Part shown: piece after piece, positions 14,586 to 26,651 of the stretch
Layout of the letters: each line of letters begins with the position of its first letter
How positions within the stretch are numbered: the stretch's first letter is position 1
Assembly (NCBI GenBank): GCA_026745465.1
Contig: JACYXH010000802.1
Span: 2,600,001 to 2,664,000 of the forward strand
Direction of reading: 5' to 3'
Source of the DNA: Lota lota
Lineage: Eukaryota > Chordata > Actinopteri > Gadiformes > Lotidae
DNA length: 64,000 bases
Program-made: the position numbers and the translations under genes
Notes under the pieces: model-generated
The model's database searches: none
Told to the model about the DNA's origin: nothing
The model's input: only the letters and a program-made list of their open reading frames with translations

Positions 14586-15940
14586 ATGCACATAGAGAGT
14601 GAGAGAGAGATTTTTCACATAAAAAAACCCATGAATCCTATCCATCCTATAAATCCCTGTCACTGTGAACTGACAGTCGGTCTAATGTCTGCATTCCCTT
14701 ATCTCCACGTAAATTGAGTCTCTGCGTATAAAGTTGGGTAAAAGGGAAGGCTGAGCCCTGCGAAGGCTTGTCAGGCTTATCAGAAGCTGGTGTCTACCGA
14801 CGTTTACAGATAACATGTCAAGGGAACTGATTAAAGGATATAATTTAGTAGGTATTGCTCAGATACGATTAGATACAAGAGCGATAGGACCAGGTTCAAA
14901 GAGAAAATAAGAAAACAGGTATGTGTATGAATATTATATTGGCTAGATGGAAAGCACCCACCATCCCATCCTTTATTAATATTTTAAACAATTTCTGCAA
15001 AAATATAATTTTAATTGACGAAGGGAATTGCCTCAAACTGAGAAAGAAGGGTAGTCCTACTTGAACAGAGCTCCTCACTCTGTCACAGTTGGGAAAACCA
15101 AGCCACAATGCCCACTAAATGATTCTTTATATTCCAGATACATATCTGTTTTCAAAGAGCCCTGTACTGCTGTATGATGAATCCATCTATGGTGTCGTTG
15201 TGACATTTGCTTATCACAGTAACACATTTAACACATTTAACACAATTACTTTATACTCAGAGTATAAGTACAGTGTGTGCTGGTGAAGGCAACATGAAAT
15301 GGAAAGTCATACAATGGCCCCTCACCTATGGGTTTGTCATGACATCATCAACTGATTTGTGGTGAATTAGTGTGAGTGAGTGACATGACATTCCAACCGA
15401 GCATACTGATAATACTAAAGTGATGAAGTTTTGACCATAATCCCTCCCCATCCCTGCAAACTGTCAGAATCTCATAAACCCTGTCTTCCAAGAGGATAAT
15501 TTCATTTCAAACGTCACATTTTTCTATTTTCATTCAGGAACACACCTATATCATCTTCACCCTTCACATTTCTTGAATTAAAATAAATATTACTTCCTGT
15601 CTTTAATAAAGTTGTGTGTGTGTCGCTGTACAACGTGTGTGGCTGTAGGGGCTGGCTGCCGCCCTACCTTATAACCTTCAGTTCAGTGCCATATCATTCA
15701 AAAGTAAGACAAAAGGTGGCGGGCCCTGACATTTTTAGGAAAGAACATCCAATCAGAACCAGTCAACCACACAACTCTAATGGGAATGCTGATGAGCACA
15801 GACGGAGAAGTGGAGAATGGAAGTGGAAAAGTGGAAAATAAATGTAATGCATAATCTGCTACATTTCAATATCTTGTATTAGAGTAATTAAGTCATTTAG
15901 ATGACAGTATGGATAAGTATGTTTCCTTCTAGTTAGTCCG

Positions 15941-16064
15941 GAGGCAGGATGGTCTAGTGGTTAGGTTGTTTGACTCCAAGATAAAATTTACTGGATTTGA
16001 TCCCAAATGTCTCCAACCCCTAACAGTAAGTCAATTTGGATAAAAGCATCAGCCGAATGGCTAT
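15941..16064 (+). repeat. tRNA-derived SINE remnant
   Basis: It opens with GGATGGTCTAGTGGTTAGGT, a good tRNA A box, followed about 35 bases on by the B-box-like GGATTTGATCCC. It ends with the family tail TTTGGATAAAAGCATCAGCC. The middle segment is shorter than in other copies. Confidence 0.65.
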
Positions 16065-18628
16065 GTCCTAGTAAATTGTAATGATGTTTGTAGTATGCTG
16101 GAGAGATTTTCCACATTTATGTAAGCAATTATTGGTTTTATAGAGCTACATATGATTGTTGAGCTAGATACTAAACTATTGCACCCCTTATTGCAATTCA
16201 CAGACAAACATTATTAAGGAAATAGGGGAATTTCAGTGATCTATTTAATTGAATCGACTGGCATGGTAATTTATATTCTATTAAAATCGCTGAAAACGAC
16301 AAAGAACAAAAATAAAAGTAGTGAATGACGTACATTTTTTATATGTATACATAAGGAAGCGAAAATCCGCCAGTTTGTTTCTCTATAACTGCCTCTTGGT
16401 TTCACACAACGCCTTCCTGGGTACATCAATTGCTGAGATCACGGACTAAATTTAGTCAGAGAAGTGTGTTGATTTGAAATAGCTTGACCATGTCTTGGAG
16501 CACTCACTGCTCCCCGACCATCTCCTTGGCTGTTAATGCACAAGCAACTGTCAAACATTCTGGCTCTGCTTACGAATTCCTGCAGTCACCACTCCACCAC
16601 TCTGCCCGGTTGCCATAGGAATTTGTTGACAATGAATCTGTCACCAACGGTTTAGGCAACATCTCCACTCAATACTCCTAATACACTATTTCAAAATTAG
16701 TAGTTTAAAAATAAAATAGCCCTACCCCTTTTGGATATAGTCTCTCTTGTGTCTATGCAACTAACCATTTTACTGAATGCAAATATTGATAAATATGTAT
16801 TTATATAATTTTTTTAAAGAGAGAGGTAAGAATGAAATGGTACTCATGTAGTCATTAGTAATAATTACATAAATGTATATTTTATTATTGAGTATTTAAC
16901 ATAAATCCATCAGAATCGTTTGCTCTGCAATCGTTTAAATTAGGTTGCATTGCATTAGTCTGGTTTGCAGCACCTGCTCTGGGATCCATTGCTATAGTAT
17001 TTTCTTCAATCTCTGAAACCGAACTACCAAAGGTATGTTCGCGAGCGCCGTGATCTGTTAATATCTGTTAACAGTTTAAACAGTTTAAATGTGGAAAACA
17101 CACTTTTACATGCATTCTTATATGCATTCATATTTATTTTGACACTTATAAATGTATTGAAACACCGTGTGTGTGGTAGTGCAATAACGGCAAACACTAA
17201 TTAGCTAGCTAAAGCATCCAGTATAGTAGCCGTGATGCGCTGTGCGTGTAGTGTGCAGACAGTCCTTGCACGGCTATGGCAGTCACCGTTTGGCCCTAAC
17301 ACTTGAAGACACACAGTTGGCGCACTCTCTGGGCAGTGCTTCAAAGTTTCAGAGTTTATATTAGCATTCAGATTGTCTTGTACATTAGGTAGTGACATTG
17401 CTTTTCCCTTTGTTTAACGAGAGCTTCATGGAGAAATATGCTGTCTCCATATACAATACAGGTTTGTTTTATAAGGTTGTGTTTGTCGTTTTGTTGTCAG
17501 CAATATAATGCTAAGAATATTTCTGGGAGTTTGTATTTTTTATATTATATCTTGTGATATATTTTATTATTTTATATATAAGCTTATATGTATATATACA
17601 CGTTATATGGGAATAGCTTTAAAGTTTTAATTGAAGATAATTCATACAATTACATTTAATTGTAGAAGAGTGATAGTGATACTGAGCTACTGAGGAGGAT
17701 ACATTTATTTGTGGAAAACTAAGTGGACAATTTCTGTCTTTTCATATACAAAAAAGAATGACCAACAACGTCCGTGTGCTGTCTTTATTGAAACATTACC
17801 ACACAAGTCAGTTTCAAGTAAGTTCAACCAGTCACATGAGCATCCACCGTCTCTCTCTCTCATTCGTAAATGTACCTCCTTATCCCTCTATCGAAGAGTA
17901 TCTTTGCTATTTGTGTGTGCTGCAGTGTGTGAACCCATGATTGTGTGATGTCACATGCATCGTCATACTATACAAGGTAAAACCTTTTTAATAGATCCCC
18001 TTACTACATATTAAGAGCCACTGATGACCCAAATGCAATTGACCAAATACCCCGGGGCACCTTACAGTCCATTATTACACAGAGGGAAATAATGGTATAC
18101 CATGGAATGGGAGGGGCCAACTCAACACATTATTCATGTTGAATTTAATAGTAGCCCCGTTGTGGAAAACACAACCCATTAAGGGACTACTATTGGGTGT
18201 GTTATTCCTTCCTAAAACCATTCTTCTACCTCCTCTATCTTAAAATGATAATTGAGGACAAAATATGTGAGCTTAGATGAAGTGGCTCCCTGATCAATCA
18301 AATATGTTTTGTTTGTGGCTTTCAACAAAATGGCCCCCAGTATGAGAAGCTTTTGAAACGTGTCCAGAATGCATCATTTCCCCCATGCACTTAATGTCAC
18401 CCAAACAGATTAAAAAGTTTATATAGAGAGGGAGAGAGAGGGGGGAAGAAGGTGAGAGAGGGAGATTGAGAGAGTAGGAGAAAGAAAGAGAGATATAAAT
18501 ATTCTTAATAATCCAATATTTACCTTTTGAACTTCAAATAAATGGGATCAACAACAATCTAAGTGGATTTTGGTTGGATGGGAACTGGGGACATACATGT
18601 AGTAGAGAGTAGTAAAGAGTAATCCTAC

Positions 18629-18795
18629 CTTCCATGACATAGACCAGGGAGCCCACATCCCCTTCCTTAATAATGCAGGAGTCCTTGCCATACTCCACAG
18701 GGTACATGCAGTCTACGATCTCCTGGATCTGGGACAGTTCCAGGTTCTTCATGAAGTCATTGTCCAGGATGGCTTCCTTGATCAGGTCCTTGGAC
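18629..18795 (-). CDS. prkg1: prkg1 exon 2 (common): start of cGMP-binding domain A
   Basis: This shared exon runs from acceptor CTCCAG|G to donor GGAAG|GTAGGA. It completes the split codon of either first exon and then encodes 55 residues, [20 protein letters not shown] through GSLVYVME, plus one base of the next Asp codon. This is the N-terminal helical bundle and first beta strands of cyclic-nucleotide-binding domain A, the high-affinity cGMP site of PKG I. The sequence is almost identical to mammalian PKG I. The reading frame runs on into the intron for a few codons, but the GT donor and the next exon's AT start restore the conserved Val-Met-Glu-Asp-Gly joint. Confidence 0.94.
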
Positions 18796-21041
18796 CTGGA
18801 GGAAAATGCATAAATAAATGAATGAATACATGAATGAATGAATGATGAAAGAATGGATGGATACATAAATATGGACTTTTTAAGTGAAACACACAAAAAA
18901 AGAGAGATTCTAACATACTGTAGTATTGTATAAGCCTAACAAATTTTGGTATTCGATTTGAGGAATGCTGTGAATGTCTGAGTGACCTTCATGGACATTG
19001 AGAAGCTGACGAAAGATGAAGATGAAAGAATTTGAAGAAATTCTGCTGTACAATCTTGTAAATGACTAATCCATTTTGGTATTAAATAAGAGTTCTGTGA
19101 ATATCTGACAGAGATCTGTTGACAATGAACTGGTCTTGAGGATGATTTCTTATTTTTCTCTTTCCACACTAACAACAGGTCCATAAATTGAATGAATTGA
19201 TGGAAAATATAATTTATAGGTGAACCAGAAATAACTCTTTGTTTGGGAGAGACATGAATGAACTGTACTGAATAGAAAAGGATAAGAACATATATCAAGG
19301 CTAGGAAATAACACAATGTACCAGGCCTACTGCACGACTTGATTCCAACTCTTAAGAGAGATTGCATTCAACCATCTATTTGGGGAAGGGAAGGGAAAGA
19401 CTAGTTGCTTCACTCTTTCCCACAAAAAAGAAACATTAGTAATAGAACAGAAAGTGTTCCCTCAACTCCCACTGACTGAACCGGGTTCCTGCATAGGTTT
19501 TACATCTATCTCCATGGAATCATCTGCTAGCAGACGCTTTTATCCAAAGTGACTTACAAGTGAGGCTGAGAATAACCAAATAAAGCATACACTTAAAATT
19601 GGCGTGCCAACCTAAAAATTCCAAGTGCTGAAATATTAACACTTAGCAGGAGGGGAGTAGCTATAGGGATCAGAAAGACAAGATTATCCGTTTTATTGTT
19701 TTATTATTATTAGTGTAGTTAAACGATATAGAGATAGCTGAAATAACAAGGCCAGGCTTCATCCCCTGGCTCCTGCTTTCATTCACCCTGGCAAAAATTA
19801 TGTTTTCTGTGCCCCCAGCAAATGGAAGTCATGGGGGGAACCCACAGAGCCCGGGGCCCCCATGACTAGCCGACGGGGCCCCTTATCGAGCCTCCCCTGT
19901 TGTCTATGCAGGCAGAGCAACACTTTGCAATAACATCAGTCTTCCAGTCCATTGTGAGGGAAGATATATTTGCCTTGATTTGCTGGTCGAACTTTAGGGA
20001 CTGCAAGAGTGGAGCTCTCCTTAAAAGGAGAAAATATGCACTTTTAGAAAGGAAAAAAATAGTAGAGAAAGAGGAAGAGGAGAGATAGAGGAAGAGACTT
20101 GGGAAATTGGAGAGAGAGAGAGAGTGATAGAGAGGGAACAAGGGAAAGAATGAAAGAAGATTGAATATGTGTCCTGAACTTTCCTGAACTTCTTTGTAAA
20201 TTCCTTGTAAAATAGATACGGTCAGAAGATAAGATGGCTGGTAAGTGACAAGGTGGTTTCAATATTTAGTCATCTGGAAGGTATAACCAAATCATTTTTC
20301 TAAAATACATGTTTTAAGTGTCCAAATCCTCAAACTGACTTTTCATGTAATGGTGTTTGCATTTTTGACCCATTAATTTCAAACCATTATTTTCACTTCA
20401 TGGAGTGATAAATAACATTAATTCATTTTTATGTAACAATAAAAGAAAGCATATCTAAATGTAACTATACTTTCATGTTAAACAGCACAAGGATTACTAA
20501 AACGGCAATGGCAACGACAAGCCCATTCCACTAGTGGTTGTTTAACGCCGAAGAGTTGCCATTTTGGGGCTAAACATACTTTTATCAGTGACATAGATAT
20601 CTGGCAGATATCAGAGTTCAGCTAAAAGCCCCTGGAACACTCTCCTAGGCAAAGAGATAATCATCTCCGCCTATCATTTTATGATATCCCTGGACCGCGA
20701 GTTAATAACGACGACTGATATACTTTGCAGAGATCAACAAACACAAAGATTTGAACATTTGACAGGGGGAGGGCAGAGACAGATGTCTACATTTAGCCGT
20801 TTGTAACGCATAACCTTCAATAATGGTTGGTTTATTCACTCATTAAAAGATGAAATATAATAAATTGAGACAGCTGGTCTGTTTATGAAGTCTCAATGGA
20901 AATAACGATGCCATATGTCACCTAACATTCAGACCCTTAAAATAAATACACACACACCCTCACTCCACACACACGCACACACACCACACACTCAATGCAC
21001 ACACACGCACATACACAAACACACACACACTAAACATACAT

Positions 21042-21089
<48 letters not shown>

Positions 21090-21334
21090 ACCTACTCACA
21101 GTAATGTCTTCCTTTGTGCTTGACTTTGGCTTACTGTTTCTCTATATATTGAAAGGGTATCCTATATTGTGCTTCACTAAGTTAGAGCTAGAGTGGACAG
21201 ACCGAATACATTTGTTGTGTGCTACAGGTGCCTTATCCTACCTGATGCGACGCACACAAAAACAAGATGAAAATGCTTATAGCAGACTGAGCCTAACTAC
21301 AGGGCCTAATGATAGCTACTTTAATGAAACCTAC
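18796..21334. other. prkg1 intron between exon 1-beta and exon 2
   Basis: 2.5 kb without a recognisable exon. It holds a SINE tail fragment in minus orientation (19,527-19,600), a GC-rich patch with GGGGCCCC palindromes (about 19,800-19,890), a GA-rich patch (20,040-20,160) and a CA microsatellite (20,945-21,083). Confidence 0.65.
20945..21083 (+). repeat. (CA)n microsatellite cluster
   Basis: Interrupted at first, then a nearly pure CA array from about 21,045 to 21,082. It lies 250 bases downstream of the prkg1 exon 1-beta donor, on the intron side. Confidence 0.85.
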
Positions 21335-21639
21335 TTCGGGCTTTTTGGGTAGAAAGGTAAGGTGACTTGGCTGAGGTCATGAATGTCGAAGGCTGTGGGT
21401 TCCGCCGAGATCGCCTGTCTTTTGGTCCGCTGCTGCTCGTGCAACTCGGTCTGTTTATGGACCTGTTGGGTGGCCGGTTTGATAACGGAGCGGTATTTGT
21501 CAAGTTCAGTCTGTAGCCTCTGGATGAGCTCGTCTTTCTGGTCGAGCTCCAGTTCCAGCTCGTCGATGAGTGCGTCTCGCTGCCGCAGCTCCTCGATTTT
21601 CTCCTGGAGCGCGTATTGGAGGTCGCGCAAGGTGCCCAT
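21335..21639 (-). CDS. prkg1: prkg1 exon 1-beta: PKG I-beta leucine zipper and autoinhibitory segment
   Basis: This alternative first exon encodes 101 residues plus two bases, starting [18 protein letters not shown]. Residues 5-50 are a strongly charged heptad coiled coil, the I-beta zipper that in mammals binds partners such as IRAG and TFII-I. The autoinhibitory stretch KRQAISAEP lies at residues 73-81. The donor reads CCGAA|GTAGGT, and exon 2 supplies the third base (AAG, Lys). An open frame continues upstream of the chosen ATG (21,637-21,639), but it contains no other ATG and meets an in-frame TAA. This start also matches the known I-beta N terminus. The exon lies 4.8 kb downstream of 1-alpha, so each isoform probably has its own promoter. 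Confidence 0.95.
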
Positions 21640-22080
21640 CTCGCTCTGGGTAAGCGACGCCGTGTGTGCAGTAGTCCGGAATAACTTTATCCTATACGCT
21701 TTTTCGTCCACTCTTTATCCTCTCCCCTCGACCTTTCCGCCAGGAAACTTTATCAGGCATGAACAGATCGCAACGAAACAACGAGCCTTTTTCGTAACGG
21801 AATCCCTCGCGTGGCTCCTCGTGCGTATTTTCGACTGCACTGAAAAACGCCGATCTTAACCGTAACCAGTAGGAAGTTTCCCCTCTCCTTGCCTCCTTTC
21901 TTCTTCTTTTTTTTACAATTCTCCCTCGGCTGTGCAGCATCTGAGGAGCGTCCTCCCCGTGTGCGTCAAGACGCGACACGGAGAGAGTTAGCTGTGGCGC
22001 AAGAAGGGCGCCTGCAGGAATCAGCGGTACAATGCAGTCTTGAGAGCGAGACAAAAAAAAAGTACCCTATGTTCTGGACG
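21640..22080 (-). promoter_or_regulatory. prkg1: probable promoter/5' UTR of prkg1 beta
   Basis: This is the GC- and CpG-richer sequence directly upstream of the I-beta start codon, unlike the A/T-rich surroundings. No TATA box is obvious. An in-frame TAA closes the frame above the start. The call rests on position and base composition only. Confidence 0.45.
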
Positions 22081-22745
22081 AATCAAGCAAGATAGAAAAA
22101 AATTAAAATGGACTCTCAGAAACACAGCGCTCCAGGGAACCATGCCATCAAATCACAGTAACTCGCCTAGGGTCGCTCTTCGCGCTTCAAGAAATAGATT
22201 AAATGCAATGAAATCATATTGGTGTTGGGGTTAATTGAAGTTAAATGAACCCTCATATCGCAAATGGATACTTTGATTACATTCTATATTTTTCATTTAG
22301 TATTAATAATAATACTGCAAAAAACTATAATAAACGGACACAAGTCCTTTGCTTTGTCTTCAAAACAAAGATAATCATAAAAAGCAAAAGAAAAAAGTTC
22401 GTATAGGCCTAAATGCGAAATTGCATTTGTATATCGATAGACCTATAGAAACTGCCATGTCAAACCCTAAAAATAAGCCACGCGTCTCTATCCTGCAAAC
22501 TGACAAAGACAATGGGCCCATTACAGGTGTGCTAGTAGGTTATAAAAGCAGTTAACATCAGTTAAAAGTGAAGGGATCGAGCGCTTACGAAAGACAAAAA
22601 CTCCTCTTGAAAACGACCACCAAACAGGACTTTTCTAAAGTGGTTACCATTGCCACTTAATAATCTCAACATCAAATAGCTAGTTTGCCGGCTTCAATTT
22701 TTTTTTTTTTACGAACCACTCTCTCGTGGATTGAAAGATCAAAGG

Positions 22746-22758
22746 TGCCCTCTAGTGG
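22746..22758 (-). promoter_or_regulatory. CTCF-like binding motif
   Basis: The minus strand reads CCACTAGAGGGCA, which fits the CTCF core consensus CCASYAGRKGGCR at every position. It lies about 1.1 kb upstream of the prkg1 beta start, between the two alternative first exons. It is a single motif and binding is not shown. Confidence 0.5.
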
Positions 22759-23250
22759 TACATATTATAAAAGATTCATGTCGACCTAACAAGAGCCCTT
22801 TCTGTGTTTTCACGGCACTTGCAAACAACACTGCATCATCTAATGATCATTGCCTGCAATAATATAATTCGAAAATGCAAATATACAAACAAGTATATGC
22901 AAAGGATTGGCCATGCATAGTTTGCTGCTTTAAATGGGTATCATCATCATCACCATCATCCTCACTAGAAATTAATGATATGAGTGAAATGTAAAAGTAA
23001 ACAATGAGCAAAGCAAAACCACAATGAGAAAGGGAGAAATATGGAAGGGGAGTCCTCGCATGTGCAACACAGGTGACAATGCTGACATTCCCTTAAGCAA
23101 GGCATTTAACCCCTAAATCATCCACACAAGATGGATGTAATGTGTGCAGGGTTGACACCACCACCGGTGTGTGCACATAAATATAAGGCATTATGGGTGA
23201 AATGCATCCAGTGGCTGCTCCAGCTACCAAGGAAATAAGCTGCACAGGGG

Positions 23251-23370
23251 GTTCTGGTTAGTTTTGTGTTGAAGGTTTTTGACTCCCAGCCAAAAGGTGC
23301 TGGGTTCAAACACCATTGTCTCAATTCTGCAGGCATCTTTGAGCAAGATGCCGAACACCCCTACTTACTC
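23251..23370 (+). repeat. tRNA-derived SINE remnant
   Basis: It contains TTTTTGACTCCCAGCCAAAA, the B box GGGTTCAAACACC, and GCAGGCATCTTTGAGCAAGA with TGCCGAACACCCC. This is the same order as the copy at 30,799. A long open frame runs through it but only continues into unrelated sequence. Confidence 0.65.
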
Positions 23371-24330
23371 ATTAAAGCTAGGCAATTTGGAGAAACCAGC
23401 CAGAATAAGCTAAATTTTGAGCTTACTCCCGCCCCGTCCCCAAAGCACCTGACTAGCTTGCTAGCTTTAGGTCTGCCTAGCCTTGTGGAAGACTGGTCAT
23501 TGGCAAAGAGTGCACGGGCAGAGCGCATGCAGGTAGCCAGGTACGTTGGTAGACGGAAAGGTAGGCCATCCAATAATTTGGATGGACAGGCTTATTACAG
23601 GCCTGCAACAGCCTCAGATACAAGATAATGATTTATTGATTGCTGTCGAGATGAAAAGGCAATTCAAAAAAAGATTAGCTTCTAAAGTAAATTGCCTACC
23701 CTAGCTTTAACGTCATGTAGGCCTATGCTAAATATATTCGCTGAAAGTTGCTTTTGATAAAGGTGTCTGCTATGCCTGAATAGTAACCCTCCGCACAACT
23801 GTAGCTCACACCCCAGTTTGCTACATAGCATTAGCATCATGCTAACACCAACAACAGAAACGCAGAGTCATGCAACACGTCATCCTTTTGATAAAAAAGA
23901 AAATAACACAGACACGAACACAGACAGTTAAGACGATGCCACCACACAGTTAAAATAGCCTACTTCCTGCGGGCCCCAGTGCTTAATTAACGAATCCCGG
24001 ATTTGTGTGTTCTCTGTATTCCTCAAACCCATTCCCCCCTAAGCCCCGCCCACTACTGCCCTTCAGGCCACCTCTGCACCGGAGACACTGGGATTTATAT
24101 TTCACCTCTCGCCATCCAGCTCAGCCCTTTCCTACGCCGATCGATAGAAACAAGATCCCATGCACCATGCTGTGGTAATGCGATGAGTGGGGTGGGGGTG
24201 GAGTGGAGGTGGTGGTGGTGGTGGGGAGGGTGGGCACAGACTGGTGCCACGCTCTGACACTAATGGGGGTCAAACTATCTCCCATCACCCCAAGCCATCC
24301 CCAACCCTTATGCCCCAGCCCGGAGGGTTA

Positions 24331-24520
24331 CGGGCACAGAACACAGGAGGGCAGGATCCTGAGGCCCCCAGGTACTGAACACAGGAGGACAGGATCCTGA
24401 AGTCCCCTAGTACAGAACGCAGGAGGGCAGGATCCTGTGGCCCCCAGGTACTGAACACAGGAGGGCAGGATCCTGAAGCCCCCTGGTACAGAACACATGG
24501 GGCGGGATCCTGAAGCCTGC
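24331..24520 (+). repeat. 39-bp minisatellite, about 4.8 units
   Basis: Each unit contains GAACACAGGAGGGCAGGATC and ends CCCCC(A/T)G. Units alternate between GTACTGAAC and GTACAGAAC starts and between GAGG/GTGG and GAAG interiors, so the array looks like a 78-bp dimer. The period is divisible by three, which explains the long repetitive frames on both strands. Confidence 0.85.
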
Positions 24521-25152
24521 CCCGCCTTAGATGAGTCATAGTTCACTTGTGTCTGGATAACCATAGCGCCGCCCTTGAGATATTTCCTTTGTTTTTCTAA
24601 TTTTCCCTGGGAATGTAGTATGTTCGTTTTGATGCAATTAGCCATGCAAGATAGTCTGCTCAGGGCAGATGAGTAATCCTGATGCTGTGACAGTTGTATT
24701 AGTGAATATATGAGGAACATATATGCTACACAGGCACAAACACACCAATGCTGAATGCTGCGCCTGCACACACAGGCACACACAAACACACTCACACAAA
24801 CACACACTCACACACACACAGGCATGCACATATACACTCTGTATCTGTCAATGGACCTCAGTCATCCATGTATCATCCTTCATTCACTCATCATCCTAAT
24901 CGTCATCTAATTCCATCAAACCATGGGTGGATCCCTTTACACACCACTTTGCCCAAGGGCCCCAAAGTTGGGGCCACATTCTAAACTAGTCACCACACAC
25001 ATAAATTATTACTTTTTGACAGATTTGTAGATGTGTCTTTGTCTCTGCGATCACTATAATGTGATGCAGTGTGTTTGGTGTCTTCTAACTGCCTGACATA
25101 GAGAGGGAGTTGGTTGGTCACACACAATACCTTTACTTGGTGTATGCATGGC

Positions 25153-25156
<4 letters not shown>

Positions 25157-25199
<43 letters not shown>

Positions 25200-25384
25200 T
25201 ATATAGTGTACCTGTGTGCGTGTGTATGTGTGTGTGTCCATATAGTGTACCTGTGTATGTGTGTGTGTCTGTCTGTCTATATAGTGTGTGTGTGTATGTT
25301 TGTGTGTGTGTGTGTGTGTGTTTGTATGTGTGTGTGTGTGTGTGTATAACTGCGTGTGTGCGGTGTATACCTGCGTGTGTGCGT

Positions 25385-25436
<52 letters not shown>

Positions 25437-25443
25437 GTATGTG
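25157..25443 (+). repeat. (GT)n cluster with TATATAGTG spacers
   Basis: Several GT arrays are separated by a repeated spacer of the type CTATATAGTGTACCTGTGTG, seen three times. The array grew by duplicating units larger than the dinucleotide. Confidence 0.85.
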
Positions 25444-26394
25444 TGACCAGGCCACAGTGACCTGCAGGTTATCATGGCAAGGTGGTTAATAACAAAGTAG
25501 ATTATTTCATTTATACAGCTTCATCAACGCTAATGAAACCAGGAAATTGCATGGACAGCTTAAGAGTAATATTAATCAGGCCCTAATTAATGTTGGCACG
25601 CCCATTGTGCTGTGTTTGTGCCCAGGGCATATTAACATAATGAGCAGATATTCCAGTTGTCTGAAGATTGAAAGAATTGAGAGAGCTTTCAACTTGAACA
25701 GTGAGAGAATGAATGAGACGAATGAGAAGGCTATGTGAGCGTGCGTGTGAGAGAGAGTGCGTGTGCGTTCATTGCCAATTTATATGTGCCTATTTAGCAC
25801 CAAGCACGTAACACACAATAAGGGTATATTTGTGCATTATCTGTGTGTATATGCATATATTTTGAAACCATAACGAGCAGCACCAAAAGGTGATGACGAC
25901 GAAGGAAGCATATGGTCCAACAAAGCGTTTTCTAATGGAGTATTAAATATCCTCAGACATGCACTCCGGGCGCGCAGCGTCGAGCTACTAAAAGCCAATA
26001 ATGCATCGTACTTCCTCCACTCCCCGTCCCGAGGGAGCGGCCCTGATGGATCCGATCAATTAGGACCTCTTTCTCAAGCCCGTCTCGGAGCTGCGTCATC
26101 GGCTCTCAGAATGATCACGCAACCCATTCATGGTTACATCTTCACCACCTCGACTGCTGTAGGGCTCGGGATGAGAACGCGGGTTTTGGGGGGTTGTGCA
26201 ACTGACTTTGAGTAGTTAAAAACATTGTTTTTTGAATGTGGAACGCATATAAGCAGGCACGCACGTAGCATCTCAACGTGTTTTTCAAAGTGTGGATGTA
26301 AAACGTGCAGTGTCCCCTCCCTACTCACCCATACCCTTCCCCTTTAAAATAATATAAGGTAACACTGGTTCACATCGTTGATTACGTGTCTTAC

Positions 26395-26651
26395 CAGTCC
26401 GACTTGGGATATTTCCTAAAAGGTTGTCTGGACAGGTCTTGGTGCGTCTGGGGCTCCGCGGAAATGCCTTGCGCCCTGCGAGTCCGCGGTCCAATAAGTT
26501 GGGCGCTGGGCAACACGGACTGACATTTGTGCAGTTTTCTTTTCAATTCTTGAATCTCATCGTCCCTGTCCGCCAGTCGCCTCTCCAAGTCTCGTATCCT
26601 CTCCTCCTTCAACAACAAGATCTTGGCAAAGTCCTCCTCGAGGTCGCTCAT
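26395..26651 (-). CDS. prkg1: prkg1 exon 1-alpha: PKG I-alpha leucine zipper and autoinhibitory segment
   Basis: This exon encodes 85 residues plus two bases of the next codon, starting MSDLEEDFAKIL. Residues 4-40 form a heptad leucine-zipper coiled coil, which in PKG I-alpha drives homodimerisation and binding to targets such as the myosin phosphatase subunit. Cys43 (Cys42 without the initiator Met), in KLHKCQSVLP, matches the redox-sensitive interchain cysteine of the family. The autoinhibitory pseudosubstrate stretch RAQGISAEP lies at residues 59-67. The donor reads GACTG|GTAAGA. The last two bases (TG) join G of exon 2 to make Trp, giving W-S-K-D-L-I-K. Identity is clear from the near match to vertebrate I-alpha. 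The start is the ATG at 26,649-26,651. Confidence 0.95.

Larger units (their letters stand above)
22081..26394. other. prkg1 sequence between the two first exons
   Basis: No coding sequence was recognised. It holds a CTCF-like site (22,746-22,758), a SINE copy (23,251-23,370), a 39-bp minisatellite (24,331-24,520), CA arrays (about 24,740-24,825) and a long GT cluster (25,157-25,443). From about 25,970 it becomes CpG-rich approaching exon 1-alpha. Confidence 0.65.

Noticed and set aside
21640..21711. N-terminal extension of the prkg1 beta exon
   Set aside because: It has no ATG (a GTG is the only start-like codon), and an in-frame TAA lies just upstream. The I-beta protein is known to start MGTLRD.
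23266..23628. 120-codon open frame
   Set aside because: It starts inside a SINE remnant and continues into unrelated sequence. No family is recognisable.
24328..24807. 159-codon minus-strand frame
   Set aside because: It combines a CA array with the 39-base minisatellite. It stays open because the period is a multiple of three.
25054..25475. Long Thr/His- and Val/Cys-rich open frames over CA/GT arrays (also near 2,162, 9,015, 29,176 and 39,395)
   Set aside because: They are direct translations of dinucleotide repeats, have no splice or start context, and occur wherever such arrays lie.
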